A stretch of 64,000 nucleotides of DNA, taken from assembly GCF_019334725.1 (NCBI RefSeq), contig NZ_CP079818.1, positions 1,550,001 to 1,614,000 on the forward strand, in the 5' to 3' direction. Below, in pieces: positions 26,866 through 35,330 of this stretch. Position 1 is the first letter of the stretch; each line of letters starts with the position of its first letter. Both the position numbers and the translations under genes were made by a program. The stretch is from Neisseria perflava (GTDB lineage Bacteria; Pseudomonadota; Gammaproteobacteria; Burkholderiales; Neisseriaceae). Below the pieces are notes generated by a model. The model searched no databases, was not told the DNA's origin, and worked only from the letters and a program-made list of their open reading frames with translations.

Positions 26866-27467
26866 TGAAAATCGTGCACAAAGGCTTGGTCGATTACCTG
26901 CCGACTTTCGAAGCCATGAAGGCATTTAATGCCTCGCGTGACGAAAACACCGAAGACGAATTATGGGTGGTCGAACATCCGCCCGTATTCACCCAGGGCT
27001 TGGCCGGAAAACCTGAACACCTCCTCATTCGCGACGATATACCCGTTGTCCAAATTGACAGAGGCGGTCAAATTACCTACCACGGTCCCGGCCAATTGGT
27101 CGTTTATACGATGATCAATTTCAAACGCCGTAAGACCAGTGTGCGCCATATCGTTTCCGCACTTGAAAACAGCATCATCGCTACCTTGGCAGAATACGGC
27201 ATCGAAGCAGCCGCCGATCCCAAACGTCCAGGCGTTTATGTCGGCGAGCGTAAAATCGCTTCCCTGGGCCTGCGTATCAAAGACGGCTCCGTTTACCACG
27301 GCTTGGCGCTTAACGTGAACATGGATTTAAGTCCGTTTACCCATATCAACCCCTGCGGTTATGCCGGTATGGAAATGACCCAAATTGCTGACTACGTCTC
27401 TCCGGCACCCAGCTTGGCAGAAGTTTCGGACAAACTGACCAAGCATTTACAAAAAGAGCTGGCATAA
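26865..27467 (+). CDS. lipB: octanoyl-(acyl-carrier-protein):protein N-octanoyltransferase
   Basis: Transfers octanoate from acyl carrier protein to lipoyl domains, the first step of lipoate biosynthesis. 200 residues. The signature RGGQITYHGPGQLVVY is at 66-81, the catalytic Lys is K130 in GERKIASLG and the catalytic Cys is C164 in NPCGYAGMEM. It overlaps ybeD by one base and precedes lipA. The acceptors in this window are the lipoyl domains of aceF and lpdA. Confidence 0.96.
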   Translation: MKIVHKGLVDYLPTFEAMKAFNASRDENTEDELWVVEHPPVFTQGLAGKPEHLLIRDDIPVVQIDRGGQITYHGPGQLVVYTMINFKRRKTSVRHIVSALENSIIATLAEYGIEAAADPKRPGVYVGERKIASLGLRIKDGSVYHGLALNVNMDLSPFTHINPCGYAGMEMTQIADYVSPAPSLAEVSDKLTKHLQKELA

Positions 27468-27596
27468 GGCCGTCTGAAAATATTCAACCCCAACGCCATC
27501 TTTTAACTGCCCCTCTGAACCCACAAGCCCCTAGGTCATAAAGACTACAATAAGCTTTTCAGACGGCCTTTATAACGACAGAAAGAACACATCACC

Positions 27597-28580
27597 ATGA
27601 GTGAAGAAGTAAAACACGACCCTAAACGCGGCATCAAACTGAAAGGCGCAGACAAAACTGCACGCATTCCGATTAAAGTTGTTCCATTGGAACAAAAATT
27701 GAAAAAGCCCGAATGGATCCGCGCCAAATTACCGGGTAAGAAATTCTTTGAAATCAAAAACATTCTTCGCGAACAAAAAATGCATACCGTGTGCGAAGAA
27801 GCATCTTGTCCAAATATCAGCGAATGCTTTACCAAAGGTACGGCCACATTCATGATCATGGGCGATATTTGTACACGCCGCTGCCCGTTCTGCGACGTTG
27901 GTCATGGCCGCCCCAATATGTTGGATCCTGACGAGCCTAAACACTTGGCAGAATCCGTCAAATCCATGAACCTGCGCTATGTCGTGATTACTTCCGTCGA
28001 CCGTGACGACCTGCGTGATGGCGGTGCCCAACATTTCGCCGACTGCATCAAAGCCATCCGCGAAACCAGCCCGAATACCAAAATCGAAATCCTTGTTCCC
28101 GATTTCCGCGGCCGTCTGGACATCGCACTGGAAATCTTGGCAGAAACCCCGCCCGACGTGATGAACCACAACTTGGAAACCCATCCAAGCCTGTATAAAA
28201 AAGCCCGTCCGGGTGCCAACTACCAACACTCCCTCGAGCTTCTGCGCCGCTACAAAGAAATGATGCCCCATATTCCGACCAAATCCGGCATCATGGTCGG
28301 CTTGGGCGAAACAGACGAGGACGTGCGCGAAATCATGCGCGATATGCGTGCCAACAATATCGAGATGATTACCATCGGCCAATATCTGCAACCTTCAGAC
28401 GGCCACCTGCCCGTCTTACGCTATGTAACGCCCGATCAATTCAAAGTTTTTGAAAAAGAAGCATACGAATTAGGCTTTACCAATGCCGCCATCGGCGCAA
28501 TGGTTCGCTCCAGCTACCACGCAGACGAACAAGCAGCCGAAGCTTTGCGTGAAACCCACGGCGGTTGCAGCCACCACTAA
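27597..28580 (+). CDS. lipA: lipoyl synthase
   Basis: Radical-SAM enzyme that inserts two sulfurs into protein-bound octanoyl groups. 327 residues. The auxiliary cluster cysteines are C66, C71 and C77 (CEEASCPNISEC). The radical-SAM cysteines are C92, C96 and C99 (CTRRCPFC). The C-terminal Ser region RSSYHADEQ, which ligates the auxiliary cluster, is present. It lies 129 bp after lipB; the gap contains two uptake sequences in inverted order, so lipA may be partly separated from lipB transcription. Confidence 0.97.
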   Translation: MSEEVKHDPKRGIKLKGADKTARIPIKVVPLEQKLKKPEWIRAKLPGKKFFEIKNILREQKMHTVCEEASCPNISECFTKGTATFMIMGDICTRRCPFCDVGHGRPNMLDPDEPKHLAESVKSMNLRYVVITSVDRDDLRDGGAQHFADCIKAIRETSPNTKIEILVPDFRGRLDIALEILAETPPDVMNHNLETHPSLYKKARPGANYQHSLELLRRYKEMMPHIPTKSGIMVGLGETDEDVREIMRDMRANNIEMITIGQYLQPSDGHLPVLRYVTPDQFKVFEKEAYELGFTNAAIGAMVRSSYHADEQAAEALRETHGGCSHH

Positions 28581-28713
28581 GGTTTAAATCATATAAGGCC
28601 GCCTGAAAAATCAGGTAACTGTTTTTCAGACGGCCTTTATTTATGCAAAACTCTTTAGATTTTCAAAAAATAAACCTTAGTCAGGCCCTATTGAGCCAAT
28701 CTTAAGTAATATA

Positions 28714-28754
28714 AAAAAGCGGCTAAACAGGATAAACACTGTTTGCCGCTTTTT
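28714..28754 (-). terminator. hemB terminator
   Basis: A 10-bp outer stem (AAAAAGCGGC / GCCGCTTTTT) with an inner AAACAG / CTGTTT extension, T-rich on the minus strand, 17 bp past the hemB stop. An uptake-sequence pair near 28595-28640 serves lipA on the plus strand. Confidence 0.8.
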
Positions 28755-28770
28755 GATTTATTTCTTTATT

Positions 28771-29772
28771 TTACTTCTTCAACAATTTTGCCGCTTCAAT
28801 CGCATAGTAAGTCAAAATACCATCAGCGCCGGCGCGTTTGAATGACAACAGGCTCTCCAAAATGGTTTTTTCACCATCCAACCAGCCGTTTTGAATGGCA
28901 GCCTGAAGCATGGCATATTCGCCGGAAACTTGGTAAGCATAAGTCGGTACGCCGAACTCGTCTTTGACTCGACGGACGACATCCAAATATGGCAGACCCG
29001 GTTTTACCATGACCATGTCTGCGCCCTCTTGAATATCCAATGCTACTTCGTGCAAGGCTTCATTAGTGTTTGCAGGGTCCATTTGGTAGGTTTTCTTGTC
29101 TGCCTTACCCAAATTGCCGGAGCTGCCGACGGCGTCGCGGAACGGGCCGTAGAACGCCGAAGCATATTTTGCCGAATACGCCATGATGCGCGTATGGATA
29201 TGGCCGGCATCTTCTAAGGCTTCGCGGATGGCAAGAATACGTCCGTCCATCATGTCGGATGGGGCAATGACTTGTGCGCCTGCATCGGCATGACACAAAG
29301 CCTGTTTTACCAAAACTTCAATGGTTTCATCGTTGAGGACATAGCCATTTTCATCGGTTAAACCGTCTTGGCCGTGAATGGTATAAGGGTCCAAGGCAAC
29401 GTCGGTCATGATACCCAGCTCTGGGAATTTCTCGCGCAGGGTTCGTACTACTGTCGGCACCAAGCCTGCAGGGTTATAAGCTTCCTCAGCAAACTCGGTT
29501 TTGTTTTGCGTTACCACGGGAAACAAAGCCAGCATAGGAATGCCGAGCTTCAGTGCTTCTTCAGCGGTAAACAACAATTTGTCCAAACTTTGGCGTTTGA
29601 CACCCGGCATGGATGGGACTGCCTCTTCCTGATTCTGGCCTTCCAATACAAAAACCGGATAGATTAAATCATCTGCCGTCAAAGTATGCTCGCGCATCAG
29701 ACGACGTGAAAAATCGTCTTTACGCATACGGCGCATACGGGTGTTTGAGACATAACGCGGAGGGAAATTCAT
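28771..29772 (-). CDS. hemB: delta-aminolevulinic acid dehydratase (porphobilinogen synthase)
   Basis: Condenses two 5-aminolevulinate molecules to porphobilinogen in haem synthesis. 333 residues. The Schiff-base lysines are in SAKYASAFYGPFRDA and MVKPGLPYLD. The metal-site segment reads DVALDPYTIHGQDG, without the three Cys of zinc-dependent enzymes, so this is the Mg-dependent Pseudomonas type. It lies 32 bp after the upstream lipoprotein gene on the same strand. Confidence 0.97.
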   Translation of the reverse strand: MNFPPRYVSNTRMRRMRKDDFSRRLMREHTLTADDLIYPVFVLEGQNQEEAVPSMPGVKRQSLDKLLFTAEEALKLGIPMLALFPVVTQNKTEFAEEAYNPAGLVPTVVRTLREKFPELGIMTDVALDPYTIHGQDGLTDENGYVLNDETIEVLVKQALCHADAGAQVIAPSDMMDGRILAIREALEDAGHIHTRIMAYSAKYASAFYGPFRDAVGSSGNLGKADKKTYQMDPANTNEALHEVALDIQEGADMVMVKPGLPYLDVVRRVKDEFGVPTYAYQVSGEYAMLQAAIQNGWLDGEKTILESLLSFKRAGADGILTYYAIEAAKLLKK

Positions 29773-29804
29773 AATAATTGCCTTTAAATGATGAAGTCTT
29801 AAAA

Positions 29805-30515
29805 TCAGTCTTCGACTTGACGTATGGCTTTGACCGAACGTTTAATTTCGCTGAGCGTATCGGTTTTATAACCGCTACGTTCCTGTTCGGTCATACCGTT
29901 TTGATCCAATTGGGCGATGTTTTTCAATGCCTCGGCATACTGGCCGTCTGAAAGTTTTTCCTGTTTGATGTGCCAACGGTTTTTCACTTCGGAAGCCGTC
30001 CATAAGCCTACTTTGTTGTAGTAGAACAAAATGCTTGCCGCTAGCGTTTTCATATCGCTGTCAGGCTTGGCACTGCCGATACTGCGGCCGATACGGTTGT
30101 TGCGCTGATCAACCGCTTGGTCGGCAAGGTAGCGGCTGAAGTAGTCATCTTTACCTTCACGCAATTCCATATCCGTCAGACGCGCATTACCTGCTTTTTC
30201 TGCAATAATGCTGTCGAATTTGGAAGCAATCGCCGCCTGCCACAATGCTTGGCGTACGGCATTGACTTGTGTTCCCCTGCTGTCGCCGTTTGCTTTGTCA
30301 TCCAAACCTGAACGCTCGGCAAAGCGTGTGGCATTGCTGGTCATATTGATTAAACCTTCGTCTTCCATGCCGATAACTTGGGCGGCTACGGGATGGTTAA
30401 GCGCGAATTGAGCCATTTTACTGCGACGGCTTTGATCTTCCTGATACGATTGACAGCCGGACAATACCAGCATGCCGAGAACGGCGCATTGAATGTGTTT
30501 TTTAATATGTTTCAT
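29805..30515 (-). CDS. putative lipoprotein, DUF6973-like
   Basis: 236 residues. It begins MKHIKKHIQCAVLGMLVLSGC with lipobox LSGC, so Cys21 is the likely lipid anchor. The mature part is alpha-helical and has a stretch NAVRQALWQAAIASKFDS that recalls the NAxRHAxWxA motif of DUF6973 proteins, with the His replaced by Gln. The start used follows the signal peptide; an upstream in-frame start at 30548 would bury it. It precedes hemB in the same direction. Function unknown. Confidence 0.78.
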   Translation of the reverse strand: MKHIKKHIQCAVLGMLVLSGCQSYQEDQSRRSKMAQFALNHPVAAQVIGMEDEGLINMTSNATRFAERSGLDDKANGDSRGTQVNAVRQALWQAAIASKFDSIIAEKAGNARLTDMELREGKDDYFSRYLADQAVDQRNNRIGRSIGSAKPDSDMKTLAASILFYYNKVGLWTASEVKNRWHIKQEKLSDGQYAEALKNIAQLDQNGMTEQERSGYKTDTLSEIKRSVKAIRQVED

Positions 30516-30675
30516 GATGTAACTATCGATATTATTGTGTGAGTTCAACTTCTTTGTTTAACATAGAAACGCCCGTAAGCGCAAATTAATTTCCATACGG
30601 ACAAATCGGCGCATAAATGGCTATTTTATAATAAAAATAAGGCCGTCTGAAAACTTTCAGACGGCCTGAGTATTT

Positions 30676-31548
30676 TTAACCCAGTAAGCTGCGAATCTGC
30701 GGCCAGTAAAACAGGCAGGCTATCGAGCAAATAGCAATGCTAATACCGGCTGCATTAATGCTGCTGATTTTTTCCTTAAATATTGCCGCACCAATCAGCG
30801 TACCCAAAACAATCACACCAATATTCATACCCGCAAACACCAAAGTCGGATTATCCTTCATGATTTGGTGTGCAGAAATGTAGGTAACAATATTCAAAAA
30901 GTTCAGACAGCCCAAAATCATACCGCCTACTATGCCCTCTTTGGTCCATTTGCTTCCTTTGGCAAACAGGTAGCCAAACATCAAGATGCCGGCCAAACAA
31001 AACGCCACCAGCAAATTGCCGGCAAACGCGGTACCGCTTTTTGCCACTTGTTTGAATAAAATATCGATGACGCCGTAGCCGCACCAAACGCCCAAAAGCA
31101 GCATTACTTGCGTGCTGAAGCCACCGGATTTCTTGCCGCCATCGCTTTTCCAAAGCAAGAAAAACAGTGCCGTAAATGCCAATACCAAACCGATCAGACG
31201 GCCTTCGGTCAACTGCTCATGGAAAAGCGTGAATGAAGCGACAATCGGCAGAAACAGCGATAAGCGTTGCGCCGCATCCGATTTGACGATACCTGCCGCA
31301 TCTACCGATTTGCCCATAATGACAAACACGCTTGGCAGCAAAATGCCCAATGCCGCAAAAAGCCACCAAGTCGGTAAAAATACCTGCGGATTACTCAAAT
31401 CAGGCTTTAACACCAGCATGGTCAAAGTGATGGCAACGATGTAGTTCACCGCCACCGCTTGCTCGATATTGATTTTTTGCTTGCGCGCCACTTTCAGCAG
31501 TACTGAAACCAACACGCTGCAAACGATACTTGCCAATAAATATGTCAT
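30676..31548 (-). CDS. EamA/DMT-family transporter
   Basis: 290 residues with about ten hydrophobic helices, the layout of the drug/metabolite transporter superfamily: two tandem five-helix EamA units. The first repeat ends near residue 130 and the second starts at FSTQVMLLLGVWCGYGVIDILFKQ. Substrate cannot be read from the sequence. It is the last gene of a ybaK - J-like protein - transporter unit, 3 bp after the J-like gene. An uptake-sequence hairpin follows at about 30640-30667. Confidence 0.88.
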   Translation of the reverse strand: MTYLLASIVCSVLVSVLLKVARKQKINIEQAVAVNYIVAITLTMLVLKPDLSNPQVFLPTWWLFAALGILLPSVFVIMGKSVDAAGIVKSDAAQRLSLFLPIVASFTLFHEQLTEGRLIGLVLAFTALFFLLWKSDGGKKSGGFSTQVMLLLGVWCGYGVIDILFKQVAKSGTAFAGNLLVAFCLAGILMFGYLFAKGSKWTKEGIVGGMILGCLNFLNIVTYISAHQIMKDNPTLVFAGMNIGVIVLGTLIGAAIFKEKISSINAAGISIAICSIACLFYWPQIRSLLG

Positions 31549-31551
31549 GCT

Positions 31552-32184
31552 TTAGAACCATCCTTGATTAGAAACAGGCTTATCTTCATTCAGTTTAATC
31601 AATCCGACGACTACACGATAAATGAGCCAAACACCGGTTGCCGCCAAAATCAGCCAACCGATTAAGATAAGTATGGTCAGCATCCCTAAAACCATACCAA
31701 TCAAAGACACCCAAAATGTCTTAATCAGATAATCAATATGGCTGGCGTAAATGCTGCCTTGCGCTTCATCGCGTTTGATAAACGCCAAAATCACACCGAC
31801 GACGGGTGTAAACCAAATAAACAAGCCCAAGGCATATGTCACATAGGCAATAAAAACATAGTTTTTCACTTCGGATTTGGACGTATTGACCATATTGCCC
31901 CCCGTATTATTGTTCCCTGTATTATAGTTTGCCGTATGATTGGCCGCCGTATCATTGAAGCTGTTTTCTTTGACTTCCTGACGCTCGTACTGCATCGCCG
32001 CATCATAAGCCAGACGTTTTTCCGGATGAGACAATACTTCAAACGCCTGTCCGATGGCTTTGAAACGCTCCGCATCTTTCTGAATATCCGGATTGGCAAC
32101 CAATTTACCGTAAGCCTCGCGGATAACGCTGATATCAGCATCCTGAGATACACCCAAGATTTCGTATAAATTTAATTGTTCCAT
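31552..32184 (-). CDS. degenerate J-domain membrane protein
   Basis: 210 residues. Residues 4-60 align with a DnaJ J-domain (LYEILGVSQDADISVIREAYGKL ... FEVLSHPEKRLAYD), but the loop between helices II and III is shortened and the HPD tripeptide needed to stimulate DnaK is missing (the sequence there is ANPDIQKD). A polar Asn/Thr-rich linker (about 75-100) follows, then a membrane part with three or more hydrophobic helices, resembling small DUF4870/Tic20-type proteins. It lies between ybaK and the EamA transporter with 15-bp and 3-bp gaps. Function unknown; a J-like scaffold is inferred. Confidence 0.82.
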   Translation of the reverse strand: MEQLNLYEILGVSQDADISVIREAYGKLVANPDIQKDAERFKAIGQAFEVLSHPEKRLAYDAAMQYERQEVKENSFNDTAANHTANYNTGNNNTGGNMVNTSKSEVKNYVFIAYVTYALGLFIWFTPVVGVILAFIKRDEAQGSIYASHIDYLIKTFWVSLIGMVLGMLTILILIGWLILAATGVWLIYRVVVGLIKLNEDKPVSNQGWF

Positions 32185-32199
32185 CTGTATTCCTATCCT

Positions 32200-32685
32200 T
32201 TATGAATCGACTGCAACATGAACATCTTTCGGATTGAGCGTCCGCAGGTTTTCAGGCTTCATGCCTACGATAAACCCACGTTTGCCGCCATTGATAAAAA
32301 TCTCGTCCAAAGCCCAAATGCTTTCTTCCACATAAACCGGCAATGCGGTTTTCATACCGAACGGCGACGTACCGCCAACCAAATATCCTGTCCATTTCGC
32401 CGCCTGATCTGCCGTTGCCGGCACGATGTGTTTCAAGCCCAGTTCGCACGCCAGATTGCGGGTAGAAATATGTTTGTCGCCGTGCATTAACACAACCAAG
32501 CCTTTTTTATGCTCATCCTGCAAAACGATCGTTTTGATGACCTGATGCTCGGGCTTGCCCGTACATTCGGCAAAACGCGCCGTACCGCCATGTTCTTCAT
32601 ACGCATAAACATAAGGGACAAAATCAATTTTCTTACTGCGTAAAAAGCGCACTGCCTGCGTAACCGGATATTCTGCTTTACTCAT
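32200..32685 (-). CDS. ybaK: Cys-tRNA(Pro)/Cys-tRNA(Cys) deacylase YbaK
   Basis: Trans-editing enzyme that removes Cys mischarged onto tRNA-Pro. 161 residues, one YbaK/ProX domain. Characteristic parts are the invariant-Lys stretch VIKTIVLQDE (about 50-58), VLMHGDKHISTRNLA, and the substrate loop VGGTSPFGMKTALPVYVEESI. First gene of a three-gene minus-strand unit with the J-like protein and the transporter. Confidence 0.93.
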   Translation of the reverse strand: MSKAEYPVTQAVRFLRSKKIDFVPYVYAYEEHGGTARFAECTGKPEHQVIKTIVLQDEHKKGLVVLMHGDKHISTRNLACELGLKHIVPATADQAAKWTGYLVGGTSPFGMKTALPVYVEESIWALDEIFINGGKRGFIVGMKPENLRTLNPKDVHVAVDS

Positions 32686-32783
32686 GGTTGTTTTCCGCCA
32701 CCCTTTTCAGACGGCCCCTCTTAAATGTGGAACGTAAACAACTGCAATGTTACCATACCTTCTTTTTGAAATCAGGAGACAAC

Positions 32784-33137
32784 ATGGACATCCGCTATCT
32801 TGGCACAAGCAAACGCTATTCGGAAGCCGTCGTAGCCAACGGCTTGGTTTTCCTCTCTGGCATGGTTCCCGAAAATCCTGAAGCCGACGCCAAAGCACAA
32901 ACTGAAAACGTTTTGGCGCAAATCGATTCATGGCTCGCACAATGCCAATCCGACAAAGCCCACATTTTAGAAGCTACCATCTATCTGCCCGATATGAACG
33001 ACTACGCCGCTATGAATGAAGCCTGGGACGCATGGACAGCCCCTGAGCGCGCTCCGGCCCGCGCCTGCGTGGAAGCGAAACTGGCTTCACCAGACTGGAA
33101 GGTTGAAATCAAAATTACCGCCCTTCAAATCAAATAA
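32784..33137 (+). CDS. RidA/YjgF-family protein
   Basis: 117 residues. Members of this family hydrolyse reactive enamine/imine intermediates, although this branch (sometimes called RutC- or YjgH-like) is less well characterised. Seen: YSEAVVANGLVFLSGMVPE, the helix VLAQIDSWLAQCQSDKAHILEATIYLPDM, and the family Arg in ERAPARACVEAKLA. The ATG at 32784 follows AGGAGAC. It is divergent from ybaK. Confidence 0.88.
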   Translation: MDIRYLGTSKRYSEAVVANGLVFLSGMVPENPEADAKAQTENVLAQIDSWLAQCQSDKAHILEATIYLPDMNDYAAMNEAWDAWTAPERAPARACVEAKLASPDWKVEIKITALQIK

Positions 33138-33265
33138 AGCACAAATATCAGGCCGTCTGAAAACGCCGCTTCAACCAAGCAAGCGCAGTTTTTCAGACGG
33201 CCTTTATTCTTTTGAGGTACAATACCGCCCTTAAATTTTTCTATTATTTCAAAGCACAAACAGCC

Positions 33266-34225
33266 ATGTCCAAAAAAACCAAGCAAGAATTAGAAAACAA
33301 CAAACTCAGCAAACGCCTGCGCCACGCCGTCGGCGATGCCATTAACGATTTCAATATGATCGAACCGGGCGACAAAATCATGGTCTGCCTCTCCGGCGGC
33401 AAAGACAGCTACGCCCTTTTAGATATTCTGCGCCAGCTTCAAGCCAGTGCGCCGATTGATTTCGAACTGGTCGCCGTCAATCTCGACCAAAAACAGCCGG
33501 GCTTCCCTGAAGAAGTATTGCCGACCTATCTCGAAAGTATCGGCGTTCCCTACAAAATCGTTGAAGAAGACACCTACTCCACCGTTAAACGCGTGTTGGA
33601 CGAAGGCAAAACGACTTGTTCGCTGTGCAGCCGTTTGCGCCGCGGTATTCTCTATCGCACTGCAAAAGAATTGGGCTGCACCAAAATCGCCTTGGGACAC
33701 CACCGCGACGACATCCTCGCCACCATGTTCCTGAATATGTTTTACGGCGGCAAACTCAAAGCCATGCCGCCCAAACTGGTGAGCGACAACGGCGAACATA
33801 TCGTCATCCGTCCTCTGGCGTATGTCAAAGAGAAGGACTTGATCAAATACGCCGAGCTGAAGCAATTCCCAATTATCCCATGCAACCTCTGCGGCTCCCA
33901 GCCCAACCTGCAACGCCAAGTTATCGGCGACATGCTGCGCGATTGGGACAAACGCTTCCCCGGCCGTATCGAGTCCATGTTCTCCGCCCTGCAAAACGTC
34001 GTTCCATCACATTTAGTCGATACCGAACTCTTCGACTTTGTCGGCTTGGAACGCGGTCAAAACCTGAAACACGGCGGCGACTTGGCGTTTGACAGCGAAA
34101 AAATGCCGGAACGTTTCTCCGACGGCAGCGAAGAAGACGAAAGCGAAATCAAAATCGAACCGCAAAAAGCCGAACGCAAAGTCATCAATATTTTGGCAAA
34201 TAAACCCAAAACCTGCGGTATGTAA
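33266..34225 (+). CDS. ttcA: tRNA 2-thiocytidine(32) synthetase TtcA
   Basis: Iron-sulfur ATP-pyrophosphatase that thiolates C32 in certain tRNAs. 319 residues. The PP-loop is SGGKDSYAL (about 53-58), and the cluster cysteines lie in TTCSLCSRLRRG and PCNLCGSQPN, as in the TtcA family. The ATG at 33266 gives the usual MSKKTKQELENNK; a longer opening at 33212 has no ribosome-binding site. The C-terminal tail (about 275-319) is acidic and variable. Confidence 0.95.
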   Translation: MSKKTKQELENNKLSKRLRHAVGDAINDFNMIEPGDKIMVCLSGGKDSYALLDILRQLQASAPIDFELVAVNLDQKQPGFPEEVLPTYLESIGVPYKIVEEDTYSTVKRVLDEGKTTCSLCSRLRRGILYRTAKELGCTKIALGHHRDDILATMFLNMFYGGKLKAMPPKLVSDNGEHIVIRPLAYVKEKDLIKYAELKQFPIIPCNLCGSQPNLQRQVIGDMLRDWDKRFPGRIESMFSALQNVVPSHLVDTELFDFVGLERGQNLKHGGDLAFDSEKMPERFSDGSEEDESEIKIEPQKAERKVINILANKPKTCGM

Positions 34226-34238
34226 ACGCGTTTAGACA

Positions 34239-34282
34239 TTCAGACGGCCTTTCGGTAGCTATTTACCGAAAGGCCGTCCGAA
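34239..34282. terminator. convergent terminator between ttcA and the TetR gene
   Basis: Long arms TTCAGACGGCCTTTCGGTA and TACCGAAAGGCCGTCCGAA pair with one mismatch; one arm carries an altered uptake core (GCCGTCCGAA). T-rich flanks on both strands. Confidence 0.75.
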
Positions 34283-34316
34283 TATTCATATTTAAAATTT
34301 TTCTATTCTTTTTTAT

Positions 34317-34937
34317 CTATTCTTTCCCTGACAAACCGTGCAGCAGCAATCCCAATACGTCTTGCGGCAGCTTTTGCGGCGCGGCGGCATAAAGCGCGGT
34401 CAGTTGAGGATGGCGCATCAATATATCCGCCTGACGAATGAACAGGTCGATGAGTTCCACCGGCAAATCGGGCTGAATCAGGCGGCGTTGTTGCAGAGCA
34501 TGGAAGAATCCGCGCATAAAGGCGTATTTTTCTTCGTTCAATTCGCGGAAAAAGCGCTCCAGCTCCAAATCGATGTTCTCTTCAATGTCGCGCAGGAAAG
34601 CGGCGGAATAAAGTTCTTCAAACGATTGTTTTTGCAGGGCAAACACAGCCTCAGCGGCTTCGCGCAGGCTGCATTGCCGTTCAAGCAGATTTTCAAATTC
34701 GGCACGGACGCGGTTTTTCTGCTCGGTAACTATTGCCTGCAAGAGTGCGTTTTTACCGCTGTAATATTTGTAAAAAGTGACGCGGCTGACGTCGGCCTCA
34801 GCGCAGATGCTGCCTACGGATACGGCGGAAAAGCCATGTTCGCGGAACAGGCGGCGGGCGGTGTCGGCGATGGTTTGTTGTTTGCTGGCAGTCATGACGG
34901 TAAGAAGATTTTGATTTTGTTCATAAAGGGTTTTCAT
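34317..34937 (-). CDS. TetR-family transcriptional regulator
   Basis: 206 residues from the ATG at 34937; an internal start at 34895 (MTASKQQ) is also possible and neither has a clear ribosome-binding site. The N-terminal helix-turn-helix is typical: TIADTARRLFREHGFSAVSVGSICAEADVSRVTFYKYYSGKNALL. The C-terminal ligand domain is helical and not recognisable. It is divergent from the TonB-dependent receptor gene and probably controls it through the dyads at 35231-35262. Confidence 0.9.
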   Translation of the reverse strand: MKTLYEQNQNLLTVMTASKQQTIADTARRLFREHGFSAVSVGSICAEADVSRVTFYKYYSGKNALLQAIVTEQKNRVRAEFENLLERQCSLREAAEAVFALQKQSFEELYSAAFLRDIEENIDLELERFFRELNEEKYAFMRGFFHALQQRRLIQPDLPVELIDLFIRQADILMRHPQLTALYAAAPQKLPQDVLGLLLHGLSGKE

Positions 34938-35330
34938 TAAAGTTATCCGCAAGTCGGATACTCATCATATTTCCCCACGGCGGCAATGGCAATACGGCGG
35001 CGTTTCAGACGGCCTCTTTCCTTATTCCTTCACTGCCCTACTGATAGAGGCTGTCGAATGCTTAGCAGGCTAAATTCATGAAGATTACATAATTTTCCTC
35101 CTCCAACCTTCTTCCCCAAATAGGAGAGGGATTTTTTTGGACAATTCACGATAAGAGGGGAAACAAAGTGAATGATAAACACTTGCATTCCTGTTTCTTA
35201 TTTCTTATACTTTACATTAATAGTTTGTTTTATGTAAATGTGTAAACACAAATATTTGCATACTGACGGAGCAATTGGATTACCTGATGTTCAATCCACC
35301 CCGACGTATGCCGTCTGAAAGGATAAGGAA
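34938..35330. promoter_or_regulatory. TetR-receptor intergenic control region
   Basis: About 390 bp without a gene. The receptor promoter is -35 TTGCAT (35183-35188), a 17-bp spacer and -10 TATACT (35206-35211). A Fur-like dyad GAATG...CATTC (35170-35190) overlaps the -35. Two dyads follow the start point: TATGTAAA...TTTGCATA (35231-35262) and TGTGT-AA-ACACA (35239-35250), fitting operators for the TetR protein. Uptake sequences lie near 35005 and 35309. Confidence 0.55.
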
